From NCBI GenBank assembly GCA_009927045.1, contig RFNT01000057.1, positions 1-43,967 on the forward strand: 43,967 nt of DNA, read 5' to 3'. The position numbers and the translations under genes are program-made. This document shows, piece by piece, positions 35,193 through 43,890 of this stretch (within the stretch, counting starts at the first letter, position 1; every line of letters starts with the position of its first letter). The stretch comes from a bacterium. Lineage in GTDB: Bacteria > Bdellovibrionota > FAC87 > UBA2466. Under the pieces are notes generated by a model. The model was not told the DNA's origin. It saw nothing but the letters and a program-made list of their open reading frames with translations, and did not search any database.

Positions 35193-35862
35193 TAAACTTG
35201 AGAGCGAACGCGCTGACCAAACAACTGAGTTCCAAGACGGATCAGGTTACTGCCCTCTTCAAGAGCCACTGAATAATCATCACTAGTTCCCATCGAAAGC
35301 GTGTTGAGTTCATAGATATCCTGAAGTTCCTGATAAATTTTCAGCATTTGCTTAAAAAAGGGGCGTCGTTCCTCTACATCAATGAAAGGAGGCATGGTCA
35401 TAAGACCTTAACTTGAGCTGTTGATAGTCCTTGAGTGCCTTACAAAAAGATTGAACCTCTTCAGGCATCACTCCAGATTTCTGAGATTCCCGACCGATAT
35501 TCACTTCAACCAGCACAGAAACCGTTTTTCCTTGCTCAAGAAGGAGGCGATTGAGTTTCTCGGCGATGTCTAGCCTATCCAAGCTCTGCACACAGTCATA
35601 ATCGGATAAAAACTTGGTTTTTCTCGATTGGATGTGCCCAATAAAATGCCACTCGCACGAAAACCTCCGAGGCTCTGTTCAGAGCGGCCCCATCCTGAGC
35701 GTAATTGACACCCAGGACTTGAATTCCGTTTCTTAATGCCTCGACTACTTTTTCTACGGGCTGAAACTTGGTGACCCCCAGAATCCGCACCGATTCAGGC
35801 ACTGGAGAGCGCTTCAAAATTTCTTGTTTTATCTGGGTAATATTTTCCTGTATCGAAGCCAT
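35192..35862 (-). pseudogene. yggS: YggS/PLP-homeostasis protein, interrupted by frameshifts
   Basis: YggS (PLPBP) binds pyridoxal phosphate and buffers vitamin B6. RILGVTKFQPVEKV carries the PLP-binding lysine, and three fragments in different frames together give a full protein. The first stops shortly after ALNRASEV. Around 35650-35656 a GA pair seems missing (CGAGTGG for CGAGAGTGG), since the next frame gives EWHFIGHIQSRKTKF, SLDRLDIAEKLN and VLVEVNIGRESQKSGV. Near 35406-35407 a two-base shift in a G run (AAGGTCT) restores LRGLMTMPPF, and the last fragment has LNTLSMGTSDDYSVALEEGS and RLGTQLFG. The repaired length is about 224 residues. The ATG 35862 overlaps the maf stop (TGATG). Confidence 0.85.
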
Positions 35863-36467
35863 CAAATGAACCATTGATGTATAGGAACACCGCTAATCTT
35901 CGGCAACACCTTCAGGAACTCTTCAATAGGAAAACCCATAATATTTGAATAAGATCCCTCGATACCTTCAATAAAGAGAGACCCTAAACCTTGAACTGCA
36001 TAGCTCCCAGCTTTATCGTAAGGTTCCCGAGTTTGGATATAGTCCGAGATTTCCCCTTGAGATAAGCGACGAAAAGTAACTTTAGAAGCAACCGCAAACT
36101 CTTGAACTTCACCACTGAACCGACGCAAATGGACTCCTGTCATCACTTCATGAGTGTTTCCGCTCAAGAGTTGAAGCATCTCTTCCGCTTGCTGCAAATC
36201 GATGGGTTTTCCCAACACCTGATCCTGAAAAACGACTAACGTATCAGCAGCAATAATAATTCCGCCAGGATCCTGAACCCGATTGGCAGCTGCCAACGCT
36301 TTTAAGCGGGCATTCTCAATCACGCCCTCACGAAGCGTCCGATGGCTAGGATGCCGCTCATCGACGGGAGCCGAAATCACTTGAAAGGCAAAACCAACGG
36401 CTTCGAGCAATTGCTTTCGTCGCGGGGACGCTGAAGCTAAATAAAGTTGGGGGAGTAAAGGAGCCAT
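35862..36467 (-). CDS. maf: Maf-family nucleotide pyrophosphatase
   Basis: A 201-residue Maf/HAM1-fold protein that hydrolyses modified or canonical nucleoside triphosphates (dTTP/UTP or m7GTP subfamilies). LYLASASPRRKQLLE is the N-terminal signature, DERHP and ENARLKALAAA follow. AADTLVVFQDQVLGKP is the catalytic Asp segment, LSGNTHEVMTGVHL and YDKAGSYAVQGLGSLF complete the pocket. The last 13 bases overlap the preferred upstream in-frame start of yggS, and the stop shares a base with its ATG (TGATG). It is the first gene of the maf-yggS-divIVA run, divergent from carD over 193 bp. Confidence 0.93.
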   Translation of the reverse strand: MAPLLPQLYLASASPRRKQLLEAVGFAFQVISAPVDERHPSHRTLREGVIENARLKALAAANRVQDPGGIIIAADTLVVFQDQVLGKPIDLQQAEEMLQLLSGNTHEVMTGVHLRRFSGEVQEFAVASKVTFRRLSQGEISDYIQTREPYDKAGSYAVQGLGSLFIEGIEGSYSNIMGFPIEEFLKVLPKISGVPIHQWFI

Positions 36468-36585
36468 AGTGATTAGAATTCCGGCGGGCCGACCATAGCG
36501 AAGTCCGATCCCTTGGTCAAAAAATATTTTTTATTTTTTTCATTAGAATATAAGTAATTGTTTTTATTGTTTTATTTTTTGGTGT

Positions 36586-36648
36586 GACATTTTGGGGAAA
36601 GCGGTTTTTTTACTTTTTGGTGCAAAATGTCAAAGCCTATGGTATAAG
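36586..36648 (+). promoter_or_regulatory. carD promoter with inverted repeat
   Basis: TATAAG (36643-36648), preceded by TG (36640-36641), gives an extended -10; ATG is only 12 bases downstream, so the leader is minimal. GACATTTTG (36586-36594) and CAAAATGTC (36623-36631) are a perfect 9-bp inverted repeat with its right half about 12 bp upstream of the -10. A direct TTTTTGGTG repeat occurs at 36576-36584 and 36614-36622. The 60 bp upstream are very AT-rich, like an UP element. Confidence 0.5.
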
Positions 36649-36660
36649 CCTTCACGCTTT

Positions 36661-37176
36661 ATGAAAACAAAACAAACCAGTCATGAATTCAAAGTTGGGG
36701 ATAACGCTGTTCACTTATCTCACGGAGTGGGTATTGTTCGTGGGATTGAAGAGCGTGAATTTGGACAAGGGCTCAAACAACGATTTTACATCTTAGAAAT
36801 TCAAGATAACGGAGCTCCAAAAAAGGTTTTTGTACCTATTGGGTCTTCTGGACAACGGCTCCGACCTATCATCAAAATGAAGGAAGTAGAAGAAGTTTAC
36901 CGAATTCTGAGAAAACGGGATGGTAGCGATTTGGATTATCAAACGTGGAATAGACGCTACCGTGAATATATGGAGAAAATCCATACTGGTAAAGTTCAGG
37001 AAATCGCTGAAGTTCTCAGAGCTCTTTTCTTATTGAAACATGATAAAGAGCTGTCTTTCGGTGAACGCAAGCTCTTGGATCAAGCTAAAACACTTTTAGT
37101 TAAAGAACTCTCTCTGGCTCAGAATATTCTTGAGTCCGATGTAGAAAAAGAACTGGAAGCAATTTTTGGAACCTGA
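36661..37176 (+). CDS. carD: CarD/CdnL-family transcription regulator
   Basis: A 171-residue protein. The N-terminal RNA polymerase-interacting domain (residues about 10-70) has the CarD/CdnL_TRCF pattern FKVGDNAVHLSHGVGIVRGI followed by VFVPIGSSGQRLRPII, and the C-terminal half (residues about 75-170) is helical and basic (YRILRKRDGS, WNRRYREYMEKIHTG, RALFLLKHDKELSFGERKLL), as in CdnL proteins that stabilise open complexes at rRNA promoters. I use ATG 36661, since the longer reading frame upstream adds low-similarity residues. No ribosome-binding site is visible and the promoter is close, suggesting a short or leaderless transcript. It is followed by ispD after 11 nt. Confidence 0.9.
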   Translation: MKTKQTSHEFKVGDNAVHLSHGVGIVRGIEEREFGQGLKQRFYILEIQDNGAPKKVFVPIGSSGQRLRPIIKMKEVEEVYRILRKRDGSDLDYQTWNRRYREYMEKIHTGKVQEIAEVLRALFLLKHDKELSFGERKLLDQAKTLLVKELSLAQNILESDVEKELEAIFGT

Positions 37177-37187
37177 GCGAGGAGCTC

Positions 37188-37973
37188 ATGAGCGGCCTAA
37201 CCGATGCCATTGTTTTAGGAGCTGGGGCAGGCACTCGCTATGCTCAGGGACAAACTGATAGCGCTTCTGAACTCAAGCCCAAGCAGTTTTTACTCTTGAA
37301 TGGGAAACCCGTTTTTATTTGGTCGGTAGAAGCCCTGCTCCATTCACTCACTCTGCGCCAACTGGTGATTGTAGTCAGCCCCGAGCACCTATCTCTCACC
37401 TCTCGGCTAGTGGCTCAGTTTCTTCCTCAAACCAGTTGCCCAATTAAAATCATTGTAGGGGGCAGACAACGCCAAGATTCCTCGTATTCGGGTCTCCTGG
37501 CTCTGGAACATTTAACTCCAAACGCAGAATTTGTATGGATTCATGATGCTTGTCGACCCATTCTGAGTAAGTCTCTGTTGAGTCGATTGAATCAAATCAC
37601 AGAAAAGATTCCAGAGGCCAGCGGTTGGATCCCGGTACTTCCGGTCACTGACACGTTAAAACGAGTGCAAGATCATCATGTTTTGGAAACTGTTGACAGA
37701 ACTCCGCTCGTCCGGGTTCAAACACCGCAAGTCTTTCGATTTAATAAATTACTGACCTGCTTCAAAAATCTGGCCGAAGAGCCTCCTCATGTTTTTACCG
37801 ACGATGCAGCCGTTTTGGAGTATTTCAAAGAACCTATTGTGACACTTCAGGGAGATGATAAAAATATCAAACTCACCTATGCGTCCGATTTAGAACTTGC
37901 TCAAAAGTATGTGCTCGCCACTGAAAGGAACGATTTATGCGTATCGGAATCGGTTACGACATCCACCGTCTAA
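37188..37973 (+). CDS. ispD: 2-C-methyl-D-erythritol 4-phosphate cytidylyltransferase
   Basis: IspD catalyses the third step of the non-mevalonate isoprenoid route, making CDP-ME from MEP and CTP. The N-terminus DAIVLGAGAGTRY with the following PKQFL forms the CTP-binding motif (a GAGAGTR variant of the usual AAGxGxR), IHDACRPIL the metal site, and VTDTLKRV, ETVDRTPLVRVQTPQVFR and FTDDAAVLE are family signatures. GAGGAG lies six bases before the ATG. Length is 261 residues, somewhat longer than typical because of the C-terminal tail. It overlaps ispF by 37 nt, so the two are translationally coupled in the carD-ispD-ispF-cysS operon. Confidence 0.94.
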   Translation: MSGLTDAIVLGAGAGTRYAQGQTDSASELKPKQFLLLNGKPVFIWSVEALLHSLTLRQLVIVVSPEHLSLTSRLVAQFLPQTSCPIKIIVGGRQRQDSSYSGLLALEHLTPNAEFVWIHDACRPILSKSLLSRLNQITEKIPEASGWIPVLPVTDTLKRVQDHHVLETVDRTPLVRVQTPQVFRFNKLLTCFKNLAEEPPHVFTDDAAVLEYFKEPIVTLQGDDKNIKLTYASDLELAQKYVLATERNDLCVSESVTTSTV

Positions 37974-38425
37974 TTCCCACTGTGAAATGCGAAAGCATTC
38001 AGTTAGGAGGACTACCAATTCCTTGCTACTACCGAGTACAAGCCCATTCAGATGGGGACGTGCTGTTGCATGCTCTTACGGATGCCTGTCTAGGGGCCTT
38101 GGCGCTAGGAGATATTGGCCAATGGTTTCCTGATACTGCATCAGAAAATCAAGATCGTCCAAGCATCGACTTTTTGAAAAGTGCTTTGGCCGAAATAAAA
38201 CGTCTAGGTTTCCGAGTTTATCAGGTTGATGCTAATTTATTTTTAGAGGAGCCAAAAATTTCACCTCATACGGATGGCATTCGACGTCATTTGGCACAAG
38301 CGCTTGACACCGAACTCGCCTTAGTGAGTGTAAAAGCGAAAACGATGGAGGGTTTAGGTCCCATCGGAGAACGCCGTGCGCTCGCAGCTCAAGTAGTCGT
38401 TCAACTCAAGGAAATCGCTTCATGA
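37937..38425 (+). CDS. ispF: 2-C-methyl-D-erythritol 2,4-cyclodiphosphate synthase
   Basis: IspF cyclises CDP-ME 2-phosphate, the fifth step of the non-mevalonate isoprenoid pathway. IGIGYDIHRL carries the zinc ligands Asp8 and His10, HSDGDVLLHALTDA the second metal-binding motif, and GDIGQWFPD, KAKTMEGLGPIGERRALAAQ the trimer interface and substrate pocket. Length is 162 residues as usual. Translation starts inside the end of ispD (37-nt overlap) and its stop overlaps the cysS ATG by 4 nt (ATGA). Nearest ribosome-binding site is GGAACG seven bases upstream. Confidence 0.95.
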   Translation: MRIGIGYDIHRLIPTVKCESIQLGGLPIPCYYRVQAHSDGDVLLHALTDACLGALALGDIGQWFPDTASENQDRPSIDFLKSALAEIKRLGFRVYQVDANLFLEEPKISPHTDGIRRHLAQALDTELALVSVKAKTMEGLGPIGERRALAAQVVVQLKEIAS

Positions 38426-39903
38426 TTCAAGTGACGAATAGTTTGTCTGGGAAAAAAGAAGCTTTTGTCCCTCAGGTTCCAGGACTGGTTCGAATGTATG
38501 TTTGTGGCCCAACTGTCTATAACTTCATCCATATTGGGAATGCTCGTCCCTTAGTTTTCTTTGATGTAGTGGCCAGATATCTCCGCTTTGCTGGTTTTGA
38601 AGTCACTCGTGTAATGAACTACACAGATGTGGATGATAAAATCATACAAAAAGCCAATCAGGAGGGTTCCAGTTCCGAAGCAGTCTCCGAAAAGTATATT
38701 CAGGAATTCCAAACTGACATGCGCCTACTACACATTGAGCCTCCTACCCATCAACCCAAGGTCACGGATCATATCACTGAAATTATTTCATTGATTGAAA
38801 CCCTTATAAAAAAGGGGCATGCCTACATCAGTGATGACGGAGAAGTGTTTTATTCAGTTCGGTCATTTGAGGATTACGGAAAATTATCCAAAAAAAGAGT
38901 GGATGATTTATTGGTAGGGGCACGCGTAGCGCCAGACGAAAAAAAGAAAGACCCACTCGACTTTTCACTTTGGAAGCCACAAAAAGCTCCCAATGAACCC
39001 GCATGGAAAAGCCCATGGGGATTAGGAAGACCCGGCTGGCACATTGAATGCTCTGCAATGGCCATCAAGTACCTGGGTAATTCTTTTGATATTCATGGTG
39101 GTGGAATGGACCTGATGCATCCCCACCATGAAAACGAAATAGCTCAGTCCGAAGGTGCCACTTCTGCTCCATTTGCTAAATACTGGCTGCACAACAACAT
39201 GCTTACTTTTCAATCAGAAAAGATGAGCAAGTCTCTAGGGAACATCTGGCTCACCAGAGATTTTATTGAGAAGTATTCTGCTGAACTGTTGAAGTTCTTT
39301 TTGATTTCTGGACACTACCGTTCCACCCTCGACTTTTCTGAAGGACAAATCAAAGACCATCAATCTGCTCTTCAGCGCGTTTACAAAACTCTTGATAAGG
39401 CAAATCGCTTGATTGTTCTATCTCCTACCTCCGGTGGAGCTTCAAGCGCAGAATACCAAGCAGCGCTTAAGTTCAGTGAAACCTTCACTAACAAGTGGCA
39501 GGAAGCCATGAATGATGATTTTAATACAGCAAAAGTGCTGGGGTTCGTCTTTGAATATGTGAAACTTATTAACTCGTTTGTCGATAAAAAAGGTTTTGTT
39601 TTAACTGAAGATGGTCGAAATTTGCTGAAAATATTTTTAAGTCATATGGCACAATTAGCCAGCGTTTTAAATGTTTTTGGAGAACCCACTGATGCTTTCC
39701 TTACTCAAATGAAAAGTCTTTTCCTAAAGTCTCAAGGTTTAATGGAAGCTGATATTCTTAAATTAATCGAAGAAAGAATTGAAGCCAGAAAAAATAAGGA
39801 TTTTAAACGAGCGGATACCATTCGAGACGAGCTACTTCAGAAGGGTATAGAGCTTATGGATAAAGGCACCCAAACAGAATGGGAAGCAAAGTTTACTGGA
39901 TAG
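38422..39903 (+). CDS. cysS: Cysteine-tRNA ligase
   Basis: Class I aminoacyl-tRNA synthetase. CGPTVYNFIHIGNARP includes the zinc-binding Cys and the HIGN form of the HIGH motif; GWHIECSAMAIKYLG and MHPHHENEIAQSEG supply the remaining zinc ligands, and KMSKSLGN is the KMSKS loop. Anticodon-binding helices occupy the C-terminal third. Length, 493 residues, is normal. The ATG overlaps the ispF stop by 4 nt. It is the last gene of the operon and its 3' end overlaps the convergent lepB gene by 11 nt. Confidence 0.97.
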   Translation: MIQVTNSLSGKKEAFVPQVPGLVRMYVCGPTVYNFIHIGNARPLVFFDVVARYLRFAGFEVTRVMNYTDVDDKIIQKANQEGSSSEAVSEKYIQEFQTDMRLLHIEPPTHQPKVTDHITEIISLIETLIKKGHAYISDDGEVFYSVRSFEDYGKLSKKRVDDLLVGARVAPDEKKKDPLDFSLWKPQKAPNEPAWKSPWGLGRPGWHIECSAMAIKYLGNSFDIHGGGMDLMHPHHENEIAQSEGATSAPFAKYWLHNNMLTFQSEKMSKSLGNIWLTRDFIEKYSAELLKFFLISGHYRSTLDFSEGQIKDHQSALQRVYKTLDKANRLIVLSPTSGGASSAEYQAALKFSETFTNKWQEAMNDDFNTAKVLGFVFEYVKLINSFVDKKGFVLTEDGRNLLKIFLSHMAQLASVLNVFGEPTDAFLTQMKSLFLKSQGLMEADILKLIEERIEARKNKDFKRADTIRDELLQKGIELMDKGTQTEWEAKFTG

Positions 39904-40465
39904 AGGACAGCCATCGTTCTGACCTGATCTGTCCTTGATGATTGATCGATAACCAAACCAAACTCACACGCCCCTTCAAACAAGAATACGGAATAGGCCC
40001 CCAAACTCGGGAATCAATGCTGTCTGGCCTGTTATCGCCGAGAGCAAAAAAATGTGCTTCTGGAATATCAATAGGCCCATAGTCAGGGACTTCGGCATCT
40101 GTGACATTCAGAGAATATGTGGGCTTTACGATTTCTCCATTGAGCCACACCTCCCCTTTTTTAATCTCTATTCGATCGCCACCCACCCCGACAATACGTT
40201 TAATGTAGGTTTCATTTCCGCTTCCAGGAACTGAAAAAGCAACAATGTCTTCTCTGGCTGGTTTGCCGGTGCGCACTAACTCGAAAGATGAAAAAGGTAA
40301 CCTCAGGTTAAAAGCTGATTTGGATACAAGAACCAAATCTCCTTTGAGTAGATTGGGTGTCATGGAATCAGAAGTGATGCGGTAATCTTCAACTACAAAG
40401 AGACGTAAAGTGAGAGCTGTAATAGTTGCAATAAAAAAAGCTTTGATTACATGAGCAGTTTTCAT
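39893..40465 (-). CDS. lepB: Signal peptidase I
   Basis: An inner-membrane serine protease that removes signal peptides. One N-terminal transmembrane helix (AFFIATITALTLRLFVV) is followed by the catalytic Ser34 in SDSMTP and Lys89 in YIKRIVGVGGD. The C-terminal GDNRPDSIDSRVWGPIP is the family's box E. With 190 residues it is a short form with a single membrane anchor, as in many non-enteric bacteria. The ATG lies one base after the lepA stop, so the genes are cotranscribed, an arrangement conserved in many bacteria. Confidence 0.95.
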   Translation of the reverse strand: MKTAHVIKAFFIATITALTLRLFVVEDYRITSDSMTPNLLKGDLVLVSKSAFNLRLPFSSFELVRTGKPAREDIVAFSVPGSGNETYIKRIVGVGGDRIEIKKGEVWLNGEIVKPTYSLNVTDAEVPDYGPIDIPEAHFFALGDNRPDSIDSRVWGPIPYSCLKGRVSLVWLSINHQGQIRSERWLSSIQ

Positions 40466-40466
40466 A

Positions 40467-42266
40467 TCAATCCAACGATAAAGCTGCCAAAAAGGCTTCC
40501 TGAGGAATTTCTACACTTCCTACCTGCTTCATTCGCTTCTTACCTTCTTTTTGCTTTTCCAAAAGTTTACGTTTGCGGCTGATATCTCCGCCATAACACT
40601 TAGCCGTTACATTCTTCCTGAGAGGCGCAATGCGTTCTTTGGCAATAATTTTACTGCCGATTGCCGCTTGAATGATCACTTCAAACATTTGACGTTCTAT
40701 CAGCTCCTTCATTTTGGCAGCCAACTCTCGTCCTCTGTAATAAGCTTTGTCCTTGTGAATGATCCAGCTCAGAGCATCTACTGGATTAGAATTCACAAGC
40801 AAATCTAATTTTACTAAATTGCTTTTTTCGAATCGAACAAACTCATAGTCCAAGCTCGCATAGCCCTTACTGAAACTTTTCAGTTTGTCATAGAAAGAAA
40901 GAACGATTTCATTAAAGGGAATATCATACTCGAGTACGATATGCTTCGGGGAATGGTAGTGAAGACGAGTTTGAGTGCCCCGTCGTTCCTCGCATAGTTT
41001 AATCAAATTCCCTAAGTAGGTTTCTGGAGTGTGAATGGTGGCATGAACAATCGGCTCTTCGATTGATTCAATATTCTGAGCAGCCGGCAAATCTGAAGGG
41101 TTGTAAATGCTTAAAGTTTCTCCCTGAGTAGTGTTCACGCGGTAAACCACGCTCGGTGCAGTGGTTACTAGGGGAATTCCAAATTCTCTTTCCAACCTTT
41201 CCTGAATAATCTCCATATGGAGCAACCCAAGAAAACCACATCTAAAACCGAAACCCAGAGCTTCAGAGGTCTCTATTTCAAAGGTGAAAGAACTATCATT
41301 TAAGCTCAGTTTCTCCATGGCTACTTTGAGATTGGCATAATCCGAGCTGTCTACCGGATAAATACCACTGAAGACCATCGCTTTTACTTCCTTAAAACCC
41401 GAGAGAGGTTTCTGAGCAGGTTGATTCACATGGGTGAGGGTGTCCCCAATTTTTACATCTCGAATAGTTTTTATGTTCGCAGTCAAAAAGCCGACTTCAC
41501 CGACCCCGATTTCTTTTACGTCCGTCGGATGGGGATTGAATGTTCCTAATCGCAAGACTTCGTGCTCTGTACCCGTATAAATCATTTTAATTTTGTCGCC
41601 CAGCTTCAGAGATCCCTCGACCACTCGAAACTGAACCACAACACCTTGATAAGGATCAAACCAGGCGTCAAAGATCAAAGCTTGCAAGGGGGCTTGAGCA
41701 TCACCCTTCGGCGGAGGTATCAGCTCCACTACTTTCTCCAAAACCTCACGTATGTTGATTCCCTCTTTGGCACTGATAGGAACCGCATGATCGGTGGGTA
41801 TTCCGATAATGTCCTCAATTTCTTGCTTTGCTCGATCTACATCCGCTCCGGGCAGATCAATTTTATTGAGGACTGGAACTATTTCTAAATTGTTATCCAA
41901 GGCCAAATATACGTTGGCCAGTGTTTGAGCTTCCACGCCCTGAGAAGCGTCAACAACGAGAATTGCACCCTCACAAGCTGCAAGGCTTCTGGAAACTTCA
42001 TACACAAAATCCACGTGTCCTGGAGTATCGATTAAATTGAGAACATAATCGTGACCATCTTTCGCTTCGAAATGGAGTCGCGCTGTTTGCGCTTTGATCG
42101 TGATCCCACGTTCACGCTCGATATCCATCTTATCCATGAATTGATCTCTCATTTCACGTTGAGTCAGCGCACCTGTGACTTCTAAGAGGCGATCAGCAAG
42201 CGTAGATTTTCCATGGTCGATGTGAGCAATGATGCTGAAATTTCTGATGCGTTTGGGATCGGTCAC
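40467..42266 (-). CDS. lepA: Elongation factor 4 (LepA)
   Basis: A translational GTPase that back-translocates or helps ribosome assembly and binds the membrane periphery. The GTP motifs are [16 protein letters not shown] (G1), RGITIKAQT (G2), DTPGHVDF (G3), NKIDLPGAD (G4) and SAKEG (G5). The C-terminal LepA-specific domain with [20 protein letters not shown] replaces domain IV of EF-G. Length is 599 residues, normal. Translation starts at GTG 42266 without a clear Shine-Dalgarno, 11 nt after the ribbon-helix-helix gene's stop. lepB follows after one base. Confidence 0.97.
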   Translation of the reverse strand: MTDPKRIRNFSIIAHIDHGKSTLADRLLEVTGALTQREMRDQFMDKMDIERERGITIKAQTARLHFEAKDGHDYVLNLIDTPGHVDFVYEVSRSLAACEGAILVVDASQGVEAQTLANVYLALDNNLEIVPVLNKIDLPGADVDRAKQEIEDIIGIPTDHAVPISAKEGINIREVLEKVVELIPPPKGDAQAPLQALIFDAWFDPYQGVVVQFRVVEGSLKLGDKIKMIYTGTEHEVLRLGTFNPHPTDVKEIGVGEVGFLTANIKTIRDVKIGDTLTHVNQPAQKPLSGFKEVKAMVFSGIYPVDSSDYANLKVAMEKLSLNDSSFTFEIETSEALGFGFRCGFLGLLHMEIIQERLEREFGIPLVTTAPSVVYRVNTTQGETLSIYNPSDLPAAQNIESIEEPIVHATIHTPETYLGNLIKLCEERRGTQTRLHYHSPKHIVLEYDIPFNEIVLSFYDKLKSFSKGYASLDYEFVRFEKSNLVKLDLLVNSNPVDALSWIIHKDKAYYRGRELAAKMKELIERQMFEVIIQAAIGSKIIAKERIAPLRKNVTAKCYGGDISRKRKLLEKQKEGKKRMKQVGSVEIPQEAFLAALSLD

Positions 42267-42277
42267 AAATAAGCCGT

Positions 42278-42502
42278 TTAAATATCTAGAAGCTGAGGTT
42301 CGCGAAAATCTTTTCGGGCCTCGTCTTCTTGCAACAGAGAAAGTTGACCGGGTAAATGCTGCTTATGTTTTTCAAGAACTAAGTCGATTCCTTCCCGAAT
42401 GTATTCGGCTATCGGAACCTTTGTTTTTTGATTCAATAATTTCAGCAGGTTATTTTGGTCCTGAGTGATATAGACAGTCGTCGAAATTTTTTTTCGTTCC
42501 AT
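42278..42502 (-). CDS. Ribbon-helix-helix (CopG/MetJ-like) DNA-binding protein
   Basis: A 74-residue protein from the ATG at 42502 (AAGG six bases upstream); an upstream start would add 13 residues. [20 protein letters not shown] forms the beta strand and first helix of a ribbon-helix-helix fold and [19 protein letters not shown] the second helix, with the conserved turn between them. Such proteins bind operator DNA as dimers. It sits between phoH (59 nt upstream) and lepA (11 nt downstream), so it may regulate this operon; an antitoxin role is also possible for the fold, but no toxin gene accompanies it. Confidence 0.72.
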   Translation of the reverse strand: MERKKISTTVYITQDQNNLLKLLNQKTKVPIAEYIREGIDLVLEKHKQHLPGQLSLLQEDEARKDFREPQLLDI

Positions 42503-42561
42503 AAGAGCCTTCAACAATACATAGCCATATATATATGTCAATTAACTCGTGGCGTCACAGA

Positions 42562-43890
42562 CTATAGAAGATTGGTTGCCAGTTCAGCAAGCTGGGACCG
42601 TTCTCCCTTCGACAAAGTCACATGACCTGAAATTTCCTCTGCTTTGAAACGCTCAACCACATAAGTCAGTCCGTTGTTTGAAGAATCAATGTAGGGATTA
42701 TCAATTTGATAGCAATCCCCAGTCAGTACCACTTTTGTACCCTCCCCCGCACGAGTAATGATGGTTTTCATTTCGTGTGGAGTGAGGTTTTGAGACTCGT
42801 CCACAATCAGATATTGATAGGCCAAGCTTCTTCCTCGGATATAAGTCAAAGGTTCGATTTGCAGCATTCCTTGATTGATCAACTCTTGCCAAGCTCTTCG
42901 ATTGGGACGTTTCTGAGGCTTCTCTCCAGCACTGAAGGAAACAATATAATCCACATTATCAAAAATGGGCTGCATCCATGGGTTCAGTTTCTCCTCAATT
43001 TCACCCGGCAAATACCCAATGTCTTTACCCAATGGAAAAATGGGACGAGAAACTAACAGCTTCTGATATTTTCCATCATCAATCGTCTTTTGAAGACCAC
43101 AGGCTAAAGCCATGAGAGTCTTTCCAGTGCCCGCTTTTCCCACGAGACTCACCAGTGCGAGTTCATCATCTAGAAGAGCATCCATGATGCAAGCTTGCTC
43201 GGCATTACGAGGCCGAATGCCCCACACTCCTTGAGGAGGTGTTTTCAAAGGCACCAATTCATTCAGATTAGCTCTGTACCGAGCCGTTGCAAAATGTTCG
43301 GGATCTTTTTGATCTCTCAAAATAACATAGGTATTCGGTAGAAGTTCTTTTTGCTGCATGGGCAATCGTTTATCGATCAAAAACTTATCCACAACATCCG
43401 ACGGAACATCCATCGTAATGATGCCCCCATAGAGTTCATCAATGCTCACTCGAGAGGGCTCATAATCAACTGAGTTGATTCCCAAAGCATCGGCCTTAAC
43501 GCGGAGATTTACGTCTTTAGTAACAAAGACTACGCTGGTATCTCGTTTCTCCTGCCTGAACTTGAGAGCTACCGCCAAAATTTTATGGTCATTCTTTTCG
43601 TGGGACATGTCACTGGGAAGGTACTTTTCGGCATCCCGAAATAAGTCCACTACTAAAGTTCCCTTTTTCCCAATTTCCACGCCGTTCGTCAGCGATCCTT
43701 TTTTTCTAATTTCATCCAAGTACCGGGAAAAATGGCGGGCATTTCTTCCTATTTCTGTGAGATCCTTCTTAAATCGGTCCATCTCTTCCAAGACAGTGAT
43801 GGGTACGACCACAAAATTGTCTTCAAATTTAAAGATGCACTGAGGGTCGTAGAGTATGACGCTGGTATCGAGAACGAATGTTTTTTTCAA
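42562..43890 (-). CDS. PhoH-family protein with N-terminal PIN domain
   Basis: A 442-residue protein combining an N-terminal PIN nuclease-fold domain (residues about 1-140; KKTFVLDTSVILYD, acidic residues in ITVLEEMDRFK and VTKDVNLR) and a C-terminal PhoH ATPase. Lys257 sits in the Walker A motif GKAGTGKT, VDESQN is Walker B and GDCYQID the sensor region. Such PIN-PhoH (PhoH2-like) proteins act as RNA helicase-nucleases in some bacteria. Translation starts at TTG 43890, which overlaps the rseP stop by two bases (TTGA). No good Shine-Dalgarno is seen. Confidence 0.9.
   Translation of the reverse strand: MKKTFVLDTSVILYDPQCIFKFEDNFVVVPITVLEEMDRFKKDLTEIGRNARHFSRYLDEIRKKGSLTNGVEIGKKGTLVVDLFRDAEKYLPSDMSHEKNDHKILAVALKFRQEKRDTSVVFVTKDVNLRVKADALGINSVDYEPSRVSIDELYGGIITMDVPSDVVDKFLIDKRLPMQQKELLPNTYVILRDQKDPEHFATARYRANLNELVPLKTPPQGVWGIRPRNAEQACIMDALLDDELALVSLVGKAGTGKTLMALACGLQKTIDDGKYQKLLVSRPIFPLGKDIGYLPGEIEEKLNPWMQPIFDNVDYIVSFSAGEKPQKRPNRRAWQELINQGMLQIEPLTYIRGRSLAYQYLIVDESQNLTPHEMKTIITRAGEGTKVVLTGDCYQIDNPYIDSSNNGLTYVVERFKAEEISGHVTLSKGERSQLAELATNLL

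Noticed and set aside
42278-42502. Toxin-antitoxin system
   Set aside because: The ribbon-helix-helix protein has no adjacent small toxin; neighbours are phoH and lepA, and phoH's PIN domain is part of a long housekeeping-type protein.
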